Origin: Ornatilinea sp.
GTDB lineage: Bacteria; Chloroflexota; Anaerolineae; Anaerolineales; Anaerolineaceae
Direction of reading: 5' to 3'
Length of the DNA: 49,349 nt
Assembly (NCBI GenBank): GCA_018433975.1
Contig: JAHDQE010000117.1
Coordinates: 1 to 49,349 of the forward strand
In this document: in pieces, positions 8,124-17,700 of the stretch
Numbering within the stretch: the stretch's first letter is position 1
Layout of the letters: the number at the start of each line of letters is the position of its first letter
Made by a program: the position numbers and the translations under genes
The notes under the pieces: generated by a model
The model's database searches: none
Seen by the model: only the letters and a program-made list of their open reading frames with translations
What the model was told of the DNA's origin: nothing

Positions 8124-9422
8124 TTATCCCACATTGGAAAGCGAATGAATCCCGGTTGGGTCCGGTATTTGCCCCACAGTTTGAAAGGTACGTGCCTTCT
8201 GTAAGATGAATAAACCCAGCATAAATAATAAGCCGGAAGAAACTCCCAGGAATACCGCCATCGTCATCAGGCCCGGGACCAGGACCGGGATCACCAGTAC
8301 ACTGATCAACTGACCGGCCACAGCCGTGGCCTCAAACAGTCCGACCAGACGGCCCAAAAGATCGCGGGGAGAAAGCGTCTGGAGGAGGGTGTTCATTTGG
8401 ACCACCAGCAAACCATTTCCAACCCCTCCCAACAGCGAGCCTGCCAGCACCAGACCCCGTGCCACAGCGTTGTTGTCAATCCACACATCGCTGATCACCA
8501 TAACCGCCGGAATCCCTGCCAGCATGAAGATTCCAATCACCAGTTCTTTCCAGGGATTGGCCGCTACGCGCCGGAACATCAACACCAGCGTGATGGCAAA
8601 AGTTCCGACCCCAATCATTCCAACCATCAGACCATAAAACTGCTCATTTCCCGCCAGAACATCACGAATGTACACAGAGGACAGCACATCCAGCCCCATA
8701 ATCACCGTGATTCCCAAAAAAATAGAAATGAACAACCATTTCAAACTTGGAATGGTTCTAAAAGCTTTCCTCCAGGCAGGCTCACCCCTCCCGGCATCTT
8801 TCTCGGGATTGGGATCGTTTCCCTGTGCGGTACCGGCAATTGCCCGCGGTTGGAGAGCAGGCAGGCGGCTGAGGATCAGCGCCGAAATTCCAAAGGATGC
8901 TACATCCAAGAGAATGGCCTGGTGCGGCGTCAGAACCGTCAGCACAAAACCGGCCAGCATAGGAGCAATGATCTTCACCACCCCGCTGAGCTGCTGAAAA
9001 AACGCATTGGTCTGGGTCAGCTCATTTTCCTCCACCAGAGCAGGCAGTCCGGCCTGGCGCGCCGGGATCATCAACGACACAAAAACTGCCTGGATGGCCA
9101 GCATGCCGTAAATCAAGAAAATATTATCGGTGAAGATCAATCCAACCACCGACAGGCCTGCCGCGACTTCACTCAGAATCATCAAATTCTTCCGGTCAAA
9201 TCGATCCGCCAGCCACCCCGCAGCCGGGCTGGCAACCAGCATCGGCAGCAAACCCGAGAGAAAGATCGCGCTGCTCTCTAAAACACCGCCAGTCCCCCGG
9301 AACACCAGCATCGCCAGCACAGCCATCATCGTGATCCAGTTCCCAATACCACTGATCAATGAGGATAGTCCCAGAATCAGGATTCTTGGATTGCACAATA
9401 TACCACCAAACTTTGTTTCCAT
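8124..9422 (-). CDS. MFS transporter, macrolide-efflux/MefA-like (432 aa)
   Basis: A twelve-helix major facilitator superfamily exporter. Hydrophobic segments repeat through the whole length, and the loop between helices 2 and 3 carries the family motif GWLADRFDRKNLMI (about residues 64-77). The break near residues 190-220, a charged loop, separates the two six-helix halves. Proteins of this shape are usually annotated as macrolide or multidrug efflux (MefA/TetV group); the substrate cannot be read here. GAGGT precedes the ATG by 6 nt. It is the first gene of an operon with the ArsR-type regulator. Confidence 0.8.
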   Translation of the reverse strand: METKFGGILCNPRILILGLSSLISGIGNWITMMAVLAMLVFRGTGGVLESSAIFLSGLLPMLVASPAAGWLADRFDRKNLMILSEVAAGLSVVGLIFTDNIFLIYGMLAIQAVFVSLMIPARQAGLPALVEENELTQTNAFFQQLSGVVKIIAPMLAGFVLTVLTPHQAILLDVASFGISALILSRLPALQPRAIAGTAQGNDPNPEKDAGRGEPAWRKAFRTIPSLKWLFISIFLGITVIMGLDVLSSVYIRDVLAGNEQFYGLMVGMIGVGTFAITLVLMFRRVAANPWKELVIGIFMLAGIPAVMVISDVWIDNNAVARGLVLAGSLLGGVGNGLLVVQMNTLLQTLSPRDLLGRLVGLFEATAVAGQLISVLVIPVLVPGLMTMAVFLGVSSGLLFMLGLFILQKARTFQTVGQIPDPTGIHSLSNVG

Positions 9423-9437
9423 TCTTTTACCTCGTAT

Positions 9438-9490
9438 ACGTAGCTAATAACCTACGTTTATATATTAGTTATACACGTACGTTTTGTCAA
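9438..9490 (-). promoter_or_regulatory. Promoter and overlapping operator of the MFS-ArsR operon
   Basis: On the minus strand TTGACA (9485-9490) and TAATAT (9462-9467) are 17 bp apart, a near-consensus promoter. Just downstream, ACGTAG (9438-9443) and CTACGT (9452-9457) form a perfect 6-bp inverted repeat with an 8-bp spacer that extends with one mismatch. A protein bound there would cover the transcription start and block initiation. Confidence 0.65.
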
Positions 9491-9722
9491 GAGGTAATTT
9501 TCAGTTTTGCTTTTTTTACACCCATCCATTTCCAAACTACCCATTGACTTTGAAATTGTCCTCACAGAGAAAATATCGTCCCGAACGATCTCAAAATATG
9601 GGAATTTTGACCGGACTGATTCCACCCTGCCGGGAATCATCCAAATCTTGTGTGCCATCCACCGGTAAATCATTCCCAAAACCCATTTATCTGTTTCAGA
9701 GCCGCATTCTCCATCTCGTATC
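9491..9722. other. Intergenic stretch without recognised gene
   Basis: Lies between the divergent MFS and TetR promoters. A minus-strand frame of about 100 codons covers it, but that frame runs through both promoters and has no Shine-Dalgarno or recognisable domain, so I do not call it. Confidence 0.4.
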
Positions 9723-9781
9723 TTGACACCCCGCCCGGATCCGATATAATATGACCTCGTGGTCATATGACCGGCAGGTCA
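9723..9781 (+). promoter_or_regulatory. tetR-ABC operon promoter with two tandem palindromic operators
   Basis: TTGACA (9723-9728) and TATAAT (9745-9750) are separated by 16 bp. Directly after the -10 come two similar palindromes: ATGACC-TCGT-GGTCAT (9751-9766, perfect) and TGACC-GGCA-GGTCA (9768-9781). Their centres are about 16 bp apart, so two dimers could bind side by side. This is a typical autoregulatory arrangement for TetR proteins. Confidence 0.75.
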
Positions 9782-9793
9782 CAAGGGAACATT

Positions 9794-10465
9794 ATGCCAA
9801 AAGATACTTTTTTTAACCTTTCAGGCGAGAAACGCCAACATATCCTCAACATTCTTCTAGAGGAATTTGCAGAGAATGATTATAAAAATGTATCGGTTGC
9901 CAGGATCGTAAATCGGGCCGGGATAGCAAAAGGCTCCTTTTACCAGTATTTTGAAGACAAAAAAGACTGCTATCTGTACTTGCTGGGGTTGGCGATGCAG
10001 GAAAAAATGTCCTTCCTGCGCCAATCTCTCCCACCCGATACTACCCCAGGCGTCTTTCACACCCTTCGCTGGCTGCTGAAAGCGGGGGTCGGGTTTGAGT
10101 TCAGCAATCCGTGGTTATCCCAAATCAGCTACCGTGCTGTATTGGATGATGTTCCCTTACCCGAAGAAACCAAAGCACTGATCCGCTCGGGTAGTATGCA
10201 GTATTTCAACCAACTGGTCCAGAAAGGTATGAAAGAAGGCGATATCGCGCCGGATATAGACCCCGGTGTAGCCGCATTTGCTTTTAACGCGGTTTTTATG
10301 AATCTGGGGTCTTACATCATGGAGCGACTCAAAATTGCTCCCAGTTCTTTGCTGGAAAATGGTCAGGGTGCCCTGACCTCACCCAAAGCCCAGACCCTGA
10401 TAGATGACGCCATCCGCGTACTGGAAAACGGGCTTGCGCCGCGCCCTAGAGCGGCCGAAGAATAG
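9794..10465 (+). CDS. TetR-family transcriptional repressor (223 aa)
   Basis: Probably represses its own operon by binding the palindromes just upstream. The N-terminal helix-turn-helix is clear: KRQHILNILLEEFAENDY, then VARIVNRAGIAKGSFYQYF with the usual GxxYxYF ending. The remaining 160 residues form the helical ligand-binding domain, whose ligand is unknown. I chose the ATG at 9794 because AAGGGAA lies just upstream; a start at 9767 would lie inside the operator. The ABC exporter genes follow on the same strand after 42 nt, which suggests the regulator senses a compound the exporter removes. Confidence 0.85.
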   Translation: MPKDTFFNLSGEKRQHILNILLEEFAENDYKNVSVARIVNRAGIAKGSFYQYFEDKKDCYLYLLGLAMQEKMSFLRQSLPPDTTPGVFHTLRWLLKAGVGFEFSNPWLSQISYRAVLDDVPLPEETKALIRSGSMQYFNQLVQKGMKEGDIAPDIDPGVAAFAFNAVFMNLGSYIMERLKIAPSSLLENGQGALTSPKAQTLIDDAIRVLENGLAPRPRAAEE

Positions 10466-10507
10466 CAATTGGTTTCGATTGCTCGAAACATCTTGGAGCA
10501 TAATACA

Positions 10508-11359
10508 ATGATTAACGTTAATGAACTTTCTTATACTTACACCAACACAACCCGCCCCGCCGTCAATGGATTGAACTTCCATATTGAGCGCGGCGAGATT
10601 TTCGGTTTTCTGGGGCCCAGTGGTGCCGGAAAATCTACGACCCAAAAAGTTTTGATCGGGCTGCTGCGCGGCTTTCAGGGTCGGGTCACCGTCTTTGAAC
10701 GTGACCTTTCCACCTGGGATTCTGCTTACTACGAACGCATCGGTGTCTCGTTTGAAGTACCCAATCACTATCTAAAGCTGACTGCTCTCGAAAACCTGAC
10801 TTATTTCCGCTCGCTTTACGCCGGAGAAACCCTTGCTCCGCAAGAACTTTTAGAACTGGTCGGGCTGGAGAACGACGGCGCAATGCCGGTTTCGCAATAT
10901 TCAAAGGGCATGAAGAACCGCCTGAATGTAGCCCGCGCTTTGATGCATAATCCGGAATTAATTTTTATGGACGAGCCAACCGCCGGCCTGGACCCGGTCA
11001 ACGCCCGCCGCATCAAGGAGCTCATTAAAGCTCAAAAGAACGCCGGAAAAACCATTTTCCTCACCACTCACGACATGATCGTGGCAGACGAGCTTTGTGA
11101 CCGGGTGGCTTTCATCGTAGACGGCCAGATCGCATTAATCGATGCCCCCCGCACGCTCAAATTACAGTATGGGGTGCCAAACGTACGCGTGGAATACCGC
11201 ACCAACAGTCACAGGGAAACCCAAGAGTTTCCCCTGACCGGCCTGGGTGAAAATCCCGCTTTTCTGGAACTGTTGCAGAACGGTGTGGAAACCATCCACA
11301 CTACAGAAGCTTCACTGGAGGATATCTTCATCCAGGTCACCGGAAGAGGGCTGTCATGA
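10508..11359 (+). CDS. ABC exporter ATP-binding protein (283 aa)
   Basis: ATPase subunit of a two-permease exporter. Walker A is GPSGAGKST (36-44), the signature is YSKGMKNRL, and Walker B is LIFMDEPTAGLD, followed by the switch His in TTHD. SKGM in place of SGGQ is common in ABC-2 type drug and antibiotic exporters. The ATG at 10508 has GGAG 9 nt upstream. The stop overlaps the next start by 4 nt (ATGA), so subunit production is coupled. The trio resembles the group annotated as fluoroquinolone exporters (Rv2688c-2686c type), but the substrate is unknown. Confidence 0.85.
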   Translation: MINVNELSYTYTNTTRPAVNGLNFHIERGEIFGFLGPSGAGKSTTQKVLIGLLRGFQGRVTVFERDLSTWDSAYYERIGVSFEVPNHYLKLTALENLTYFRSLYAGETLAPQELLELVGLENDGAMPVSQYSKGMKNRLNVARALMHNPELIFMDEPTAGLDPVNARRIKELIKAQKNAGKTIFLTTHDMIVADELCDRVAFIVDGQIALIDAPRTLKLQYGVPNVRVEYRTNSHRETQEFPLTGLGENPAFLELLQNGVETIHTTEASLEDIFIQVTGRGLS

Positions 11360-12060
11360 AGAGGCTGCTCAACACCATGCGCTGGGATATCCAGCTTCAG
11401 CTCCGCAACGGCTTCTATTATGCCTCGGCGTTTGTGGCAGTGATTATGACCATTCTATTCCGCCAGATCCCCAATATGAACTACGCCGCCTGGTGGCCCG
11501 CCATCCTGATGGAAAACCTGACCATCAATTCTTTTTACTTCATGAGCGGGCTGATCCTGCTAGAAAAAGGGGAAGGCACCCTGGAATATCAGGTGGTTAC
11601 GCCGCTGCGCTCCTGGGAATATATGGCTTCCAAGGTCCTGACGCTGGGGCTGCTTTCCATTCTGGAAAGTGTCCTGGTCATTATTGCGGTATCCGGGCCT
11701 CACTTTTTCTGGCCGGCTCTGATTGCCGGGATCGTGTTCCTGGTGGTCATTTATGCGTTGTATGGGTTGATCGTGGTGGTACGGTACAACTCGATCAATG
11801 AATTTTTACTGCCTTCCGTGTTGTGGACCATGGCTTACTCCCTTCCGCTGCTGTATTTTTCTGATCTGTGGCCCAGTCCGATCCTGTTCCTGCATCCGAT
11901 ACAGGCCCCGATGATCCTGATGCAGGCCGCCTTTCAACCTGTACCAACCTGGCAGATCATTTATGGCGTGCTCTACAGTGCGCTTTGGGTCGGCATAGCT
12001 TATAGCTTCAGCCGGAAAGCTTTTTACAAGTTTGTATTCACCAAAGAAGAGAGGCGTTAA
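11356..12060 (+). CDS. ABC-2 type exporter permease 1 (234 aa)
   Basis: Integral membrane subunit with about six hydrophobic segments, starting near residue 20 (GFYYASAFVAVIMTILF). The loop LEKGEGTLEYQVVTPLRSWEY, about residues 70-90, is the conserved cytoplasmic coupling region of this permease group and contains the typical Glu-Gly-Thr-Leu. The ATG overlaps the ATPase stop (ATGA) and the third gene starts 2 nt after its end. It most likely pairs with the next permease to form a heterodimeric pore. Confidence 0.8.
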   Translation: MKRLLNTMRWDIQLQLRNGFYYASAFVAVIMTILFRQIPNMNYAAWWPAILMENLTINSFYFMSGLILLEKGEGTLEYQVVTPLRSWEYMASKVLTLGLLSILESVLVIIAVSGPHFFWPALIAGIVFLVVIYALYGLIVVVRYNSINEFLLPSVLWTMAYSLPLLYFSDLWPSPILFLHPIQAPMILMQAAFQPVPTWQIIYGVLYSALWVGIAYSFSRKAFYKFVFTKEERR

Positions 12061-12062
12061 TC

Positions 12063-12803
12063 ATGAAGATGACGCAGGTATTCAAATCCCTTGGGCCAAT
12101 TGATGCCAGAAACGTACGCCGCGACTCTCTGGTGAATTGGATGATTTTCATCCCGTTTCTCCTGGCCTTTTTCATTCGATGGGCACTTCCACCGCTGTCC
12201 CACGGCGTTTTGGCGCGCTACGGGTTGGATCTGACACCCTATTACCCGCTGATCATGAGTTTCTTTTTTATCTTATTAAATCCGATCCTCTTTGGAATGG
12301 TCATCGGGATGCTTTTATTGGATGAGCGCGACGACCATACGCTGACCGCCCTTCAGGTAACACCATTGTCTCTTAACAATTATCTGGCCTACCGTATTTC
12401 CGCCCCGATCCTTCTATCGGTGGTGATCACCATCGCCATATACCCCATTGCCAATCTGGGCGTGATGAATTTCAAGGCCCTGCTGGTCGCAGCCGCAGCC
12501 GCTTCCCCCATGGCTCCCATTTTCGCGCTTGCGCTGTCTTCTATCGCGCAGAATAAAGTCCAGGGATTCGCGCTGATGAAGGCTTCCGGAGCTTTTCTGA
12601 TGCCGTCCCTGATCGCGTTTTTTATCCACTCCAAATGGGAGCTGGCTTTTGGTCTGTTTCCCACCTACTGGCCGGTAAAGGCATATTGGCTGGCCAGTGC
12701 CGGAGAACCCGGCGCAGGGCTGTATGTCCTGATCGGACTGGCCTACCAGGGCATTCTATTGTGGCTGCTGGTGCGGCATTTTAACAAGATTATGCACCGG
12801 TAA
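12063..12803 (+). CDS. ABC-2 type exporter permease 2 (246 aa)
   Basis: Second membrane subunit of the exporter. It has about six hydrophobic segments and the same coupling-region pattern as its partner, here LLLDERDDHTLTALQVTPL at about residues 83-101 (Asp/Glu-rich, then Thr-Leu-x-Ala-Leu-x-Val-Thr-Pro-Leu). GAGAGG lies shortly before the ATG. It is the last gene of the tetR-ABC operon and is followed 11 nt later by a strong hairpin terminator. Confidence 0.8.
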   Translation: MKMTQVFKSLGPIDARNVRRDSLVNWMIFIPFLLAFFIRWALPPLSHGVLARYGLDLTPYYPLIMSFFFILLNPILFGMVIGMLLLDERDDHTLTALQVTPLSLNNYLAYRISAPILLSVVITIAIYPIANLGVMNFKALLVAAAAASPMAPIFALALSSIAQNKVQGFALMKASGAFLMPSLIAFFIHSKWELAFGLFPTYWPVKAYWLASAGEPGAGLYVLIGLAYQGILLWLLVRHFNKIMHR

Positions 12804-12814
12804 CCGGTTAAAAG

Positions 12815-12856
12815 AAAAATTCCACAGCGCTCAAAAATGAGCGCTGCGGAATTTTT
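12815..12856 (+). terminator. Terminator of the tetR-ABC operon
   Basis: An 18-bp stem (12815-12832 with 12839-12856) with a single mismatch and a 6-nt loop ends in TTTTT. A TATAAT box follows at 12861-12866 and may be the -10 of the next small gene. Confidence 0.85.
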
Positions 12857-12932
12857 AAGTTATAATCCAAAAATAAGGGCGGTTTTGATAATCCCTCTAT
12901 CTGGAGCATAAATCAGAAGGAATCTGAGAACA

Positions 12933-13226
12933 ATGACCTTTCAAATCGCTGAACAACCGAACATCGCACTGTGCAGCAACCGCACACGGTTTGCAACCGC
13001 GCTCTGCCCTCCGAAAGAGACCGCCCAACTGCTGCCCTACAATCATTACACCGTACAGGTCAACGGCCGGACGGGGGTACTGGTAACCTACCCTGACCTG
13101 AAAGAAACCGAGTTGACACAACCGGTCGAGCTTCAGATCGTTTTTGAACACATTGCCGGACACCCCGCCGCCCCCCAAGAAGTTCAGTCCATCATCAATA
13201 ACCTGACTTTTGATACGATTTCCTGA
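12933..13226 (+). CDS. Small protein of unknown function (97 aa)
   Basis: Not recognised. It has no signal peptide or membrane segment and a mixed alpha/beta composition. It opens MTFQIAEQPN and ends in a regular helix pattern (EEVQSI-type, SIINNLTFDTIS). AGAAGGAA lies about 11 nt before the ATG, and a TATAAT at 12861-12866 follows the previous terminator, so it has its own plausible expression signals. The convergent gene downstream ends only about 43 nt away. I call it because signals and spacing fit, not because of homology. Confidence 0.5.
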   Translation: MTFQIAEQPNIALCSNRTRFATALCPPKETAQLLPYNHYTVQVNGRTGVLVTYPDLKETELTQPVELQIVFEHIAGHPAAPQEVQSIINNLTFDTIS

Positions 13227-13269
13227 TTTTAGGATAACTCAACCACACCTCATCTGCTGCCGGATAAGA

Positions 13270-13746
13270 TCACGATTTTTTAAGTTTCCTCTCTTTGAGC
13301 AAGGTCCGGGTCAGCAAATTCAGGTTTGTCCCTAACGATGATCCGGCACTGAAAAACATCCCGCCCAGCCCAAACGCAACAACGCTGTTTCTGGCAAAAG
13401 CTGCCAGCACCTGGGTGATTGCCAGCGATAAGGCCCAGAACAGTATATAAGCGATTGAACGTTTTGCCACAATCCCCTCTTCTCGAATCATAAGCTTGGT
13501 GGTCAGCCCCCAGGCCAATCCAAACCCGCCACCCAGAACCAGGAAAAGCGGCTGCCACAGGCTCACCAGCGCGCTGTTCAAAAACAATAGATTTACCACC
13601 AGCATCAAAATTGAAAAGAACATTCCAACCAATGCTGTGCGCTTTTGAATGCGTTGCGTTTTTCGGATCTGCCGGATGAGCAGGATGAATCCCACTGCCG
13701 TTAAAGGGATACTGAGCAAACCGATCAATACTCCCACAATTTCCAT
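13270..13746 (-). CDS. Four-helix membrane protein of unknown function (158 aa)
   Basis: An integral membrane protein with about four hydrophobic segments (near residues 4-24, 40-58, 62-85 and 95-115) and a Lys-rich C-terminus. The middle part, GLTTKLMIREEGIVAKRSIA, with a polar loop between helices, loosely recalls the CcdC/DUF1453 group, but I would not assign it. It starts 15 nt after the stop of the 335-residue protein on the same strand and is the last gene of that three-gene operon, so its role probably depends on the two upstream partners. Confidence 0.6.
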   Translation of the reverse strand: MEIVGVLIGLLSIPLTAVGFILLIRQIRKTQRIQKRTALVGMFFSILMLVVNLLFLNSALVSLWQPLFLVLGGGFGLAWGLTTKLMIREEGIVAKRSIAYILFWALSLAITQVLAAFARNSVVAFGLGGMFFSAGSSLGTNLNLLTRTLLKERKLKKS

Positions 13747-13761
13747 ATCGGTTTCCTCCCT

Positions 13762-14769
13762 CTAACTGTTTTCCGGCAAGCCAAAACGGAACAATAATTT
13801 AGAAAGCTCCACCCCATTGACGCCGGTAAAGTGGATGTAAAATTCACCTGACTCTGCTTTGGTAACCTCCAGCACAAGATTGGTGCCCGGCCCAACGATG
13901 AAAATCAAATGGATCGCTTCCCTCTGTTCCCTTATCCGGCTGATTCCACACGAGCCAAAAGAGAACATCGGAGAAACAGCCTCTGCCAACGCAATCACCC
14001 ATTCTGAAAGCTGGCAGCGTCCATCTTCCAAAACATCCACATAGTCCCTCTGACTGAGCAGTTCCACAGCCGGCCCAATATCTTCCTCCTGAACATAAAA
14101 ATCCACGTAAGGTATCAGGAATGGTACCAACGCCGAAAGCCAGGTAATATCTTCCCCAAGCCAGATCTCTGTCATCCGTGTCCACAATTCTTTGGTGCTG
14201 AAGGACAGATCAGGCCGGGTGATATTGTGAAGTTTTCCCCACAGATAACGGGTATAGACCATATCGAGCATGCCCAACAGCACCAGCGCGGTCTTTGCCT
14301 GGAAACTTTCCTGAAATTCAAAAGCCTCCAGCCGGGGACCAAGCATCAGGTGTGCCAGCATCGCTGCCGAAAGATCCTCCGGAGAGCGCCCAGGTGTAAT
14401 GACATGCTCCTGTGTGTCTTCACGGTAAGCGTACTGTACCAATTTATCCCGCTCAAAACCGTCCGCCCCATAAAACTGGCTGAGGACCATATCACGTGGA
14501 TTACCCAGTGTCACGGTGGCTACTGTCCTGGGTGCCAGCAGCGCTTTCAGCGCCTGACTGCCGGCCGCTGTCAAAAGCGGTTTACCGGTCTCTACCGAAA
14601 GCCAACCCTTCCCGGACAACATCATCACATCTTCATGAGTCACTCGCCCCGGTTTACCATCAATTTCCTCCTCCAATGGAGAATCAGGCGTTCTTTGAAC
14701 AGGCACTAATTTTAACAGCGCTCCAATTTGCTCAGAGCGCAGGGTAATGGGTTGTATTCCTTCTGTCAT
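13762..14769 (-). CDS. Soluble protein of unknown function, partner of the 1063-residue protein (335 aa)
   Basis: Not recognised. It has no signal peptide or transmembrane helix, so it should be cytoplasmic. It has an alpha/beta appearance, with a helix-rich middle (about 135-260) and a strand-rich end (IHLIFIVGPGTNLVLEVTKA, about 283-302). The overall plan, and the start TLRSEQIGALLKLV, vaguely recall EspG-type chaperones of secretion systems, but this is only a structural impression. Its ATG overlaps the stop of the large upstream gene (ATGA), so the two proteins are made together and may form a complex. Confidence 0.6.
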   Translation of the reverse strand: MTEGIQPITLRSEQIGALLKLVPVQRTPDSPLEEEIDGKPGRVTHEDVMMLSGKGWLSVETGKPLLTAAGSQALKALLAPRTVATVTLGNPRDMVLSQFYGADGFERDKLVQYAYREDTQEHVITPGRSPEDLSAAMLAHLMLGPRLEAFEFQESFQAKTALVLLGMLDMVYTRYLWGKLHNITRPDLSFSTKELWTRMTEIWLGEDITWLSALVPFLIPYVDFYVQEEDIGPAVELLSQRDYVDVLEDGRCQLSEWVIALAEAVSPMFSFGSCGISRIREQREAIHLIFIVGPGTNLVLEVTKAESGEFYIHFTGVNGVELSKLLFRFGLPENS

Positions 14770-17700
14770 GATGAAATTCCTCTCAACTCTTCGCTCAGGT
14801 CCAGAAATTCCGAGTATCGCTGGAAAGTCTGCTCCAGGCTTGATCCACTCATTGGGGTATTCGGATTACGCTTAAGCTGTTCCAGTTTCTGCATCCATTC
14901 CGGCATCGTCCTGCCGCTGCCGGCGTTGATCGTTTTCCAAACCCGCGGCACATGCTTCCCTTCGCGCTGCAAGATCGTCAACTTGTTCAGGGATGGATCG
15001 TTCAGGTTCAGGTGATCCAGCACCACCCGTTTGGCATCCGCCACAGCCTGTTCCGGCGCGCATGGGAAGTGCGGCACAGGCTCCATGGGGCCAAAACCGC
15101 GTATTGGAGCCACATCCGGATGCGCGTCAAACATCATTCCTCCATGTTCCAGGTTGACTGCCACCTTACCGCGATTGATCATATCCACCTTGGTCCAGTG
15201 TGTCAGCGGGCGCAAGCCATACCCCCCAACCGGTGGGTTGAATGGATTCTCACGGATACCACGGAACATATTAACCTCTGCTGTACCCACATCCACTCCA
15301 GCGTCCGTCACATTCCTGAGGAAACGCCGCACGAAGATCTCTTCCGCCTGCCGTGTCAGCATCGAGTCTGCCGTATTCTGCAGCCCTTCACCGGCACCTT
15401 CCAGGCCCATCACTGTCCCATCCAAATCCGTAAAACGTCCCAGAGCCTGCGGGCTCAAAGGTCTGGCGCCTGTACCGGTTACCGCTACACTTTTAATATA
15501 GTTGCTGACGGCTTTCTCGCCAATCGCGACCCCGGACATTTCCTCCATTGCTTTTTTCATCGCGTTCTTCACAATTTTGTCACGTGTCAGGTAAACAGCC
15601 TGCTGAACTCGGTTGGGGATCAGACCCTCTTCCACAGCGCGCTTGTAGCCGGGATTATTCATCAGCTTAACTGCGATATCATCCTGAGCGTTGAGCACAA
15701 ATCGTTCTCCATCCCGCAACAGAGTATTGTTGGGAGCAATCTCCACCCCATTCCGGATCATGCGCCCCACATCATCCGCCAGATCCTGGCTCACTTCACC
15801 AATCGCACGCAGGCCATTTTCCATCCCCAAACGCACCACCGGCATTGGCCCCGGCTTATAAATCGGCTGGTTAACAAATACTCGCGGCCCGTTACCCCAA
15901 CTCTGCCTGACCACCGGCAAATCCGGTTTTACCTCCGGTATTAAGTCCGGCCATCTCTGATAAATTTTTTCCATGATATGGGGGGTCGCTTTTTTCATGA
16001 TGTATTGACCTCCCTTGGCGAATCCATAATTCGTGCCAACATTCCACCCGCCGGAGATCATCACTTCTTTGGCGGCAGCCCAACCGCTTTTCCCCGAAAG
16101 CAGCGCCCGTGAACGCGCGTCCAGTGCCGCGACGGTGGCCCGGGTTGGCATGAACACCAGCTCTGAAGCGCCAAAAGTGAGGATACCCGCGGCCACTTCA
16201 ATCCCCGTCATTGTCCAGTTGTTCATGAACTCAACAGTCTTTTCCAGGCTGTCTGGACGCAGTGTTTTGTAAACATGTTTCCAGCGCTGCTGCAGGTCCG
16301 CCTTCTGGTCCATCACCAGATGCTGGTTAATCAGGTCTTCCAACCGGCGCAGTGTTTTCGCGTCCCATTTTCCATTCTGGTATGCATCGCCCTGCATATC
16401 ATCCAACAGGTCTACCAGATATTCACTTTTTTCATACTTGTCAACCACTTTGAGCAGTTCATCCCTGAAACGCTTCCATTCCTGCTCGCAAGCTTTTTGG
16501 TACTTATCCTGGGCTTCCTGCTGCTTGGCACGCACAGCCCGTTCTTCAGCGTTGAGTTTATTTTGCACCTCATACCAGCGCCGGCGGTCAGCTTCCAGAG
16601 CGGCATCCTTTTTCTGCTGCGTCCTCTGTTCCGGGATTACATTCCCACGCGCTATAGCCCACTCCGCCCAAAGCCAACCCAGCAAAACCAGAACACTTCC
16701 CGCGCCCGCGGCTGCCTGCCCAAAGGGCGTCACAAACCCATCCATGGGCATCAAAACGTCCACATGGGTAGAGGCCACACGCACTGTCATTTGTTCTTCA
16801 CTCAAAACCTGCACGATAACAGAATGTGACCCCGGCGGTGGGTTTGGCACATGCAGCGAATCGCTGCCCGAAATGACCATTTTCTCTTTGACTACATAGT
16901 CATCCAGAATCCAGTGAACACCGAAGGGCGTATTTTCCAGCTTTTTGACCGAAACAATTGTCAGCCCACAATCGATCCCCTCCTCTGGATATACATCCTG
17001 ATCGCAACCCAATGAAATGGCAAAAGCGGCCGTCTCATCATCCTCGTAAATTTCCGCCTTCTCGGGTTTCTCCAAAATTCCTTCTTCCAAAGGTTCCGGC
17101 TCTTCCTCCACAGGCGCAAGCACGGGATCAGCACTTTCCGTAAAATCCAGAGCGTATTTTGTAAGCGTGCCTTCCAGATTTCGCGGGTCCTTCTCCAGTC
17201 CAATGCTCAACCCATAATCTCCCCAGCCATGTCCGGCCGAGAAATAAAACACCATGGTATCGTCAAAATTCGTGGTGGCAGCGAAATGGGCGATATTCTC
17301 CCGGATGACCACCGAGTCTTCGGCGGGAACATGAAAGTATTTACCGGTTTCAGGGTCCAGCTTAGTCTCCGCCGACACATAGTAATAATAAGTTATCGTT
17401 ACATCACCGCAAAAGCGGTAATTATTCTTATAATCATTTGTTCCCATCATGCGCAGATATCCAGGCTCTGTAAGCGCATATTCCATATTTGCTTTGCCGG
17501 AGGTGATTTTCCCATCTACAGTCACATCATGAAACCCAATAAATTCCTCCATGTCCCGTTCCGGGTCATATGCCCACGGGCTCTCCCCTGTCCCGTGAAA
17601 ATGAAAACTGCCGGTCACGTTCCCATTGGGGCCAGTCTCCGCTTCCAGAGCAAAAGAGCCCTCATCAATTTCCAAATTCGTAACGCGGGTCATCTCAAAG

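Noticed and set aside
8397..9281. Plus-strand open frame of 294 codons antisense to the MFS gene
   Set aside because: Rich in Gln/His/Arg from reading a hydrophobic gene backwards; no Shine-Dalgarno, and the MFS motifs on the other strand are clear.
9458..9766. Minus-strand frame of 102 codons between the MFS and TetR genes
   Set aside because: It overlaps both promoters and an operator and lacks a ribosome binding site.
14952..15944. Plus-strand open frame of 330 codons antisense to the 1063-residue gene
   Set aside because: No domain, atypical composition and no start signal; the opposite frame is longer, starts with a signal peptide and overlaps the next gene in operon style.
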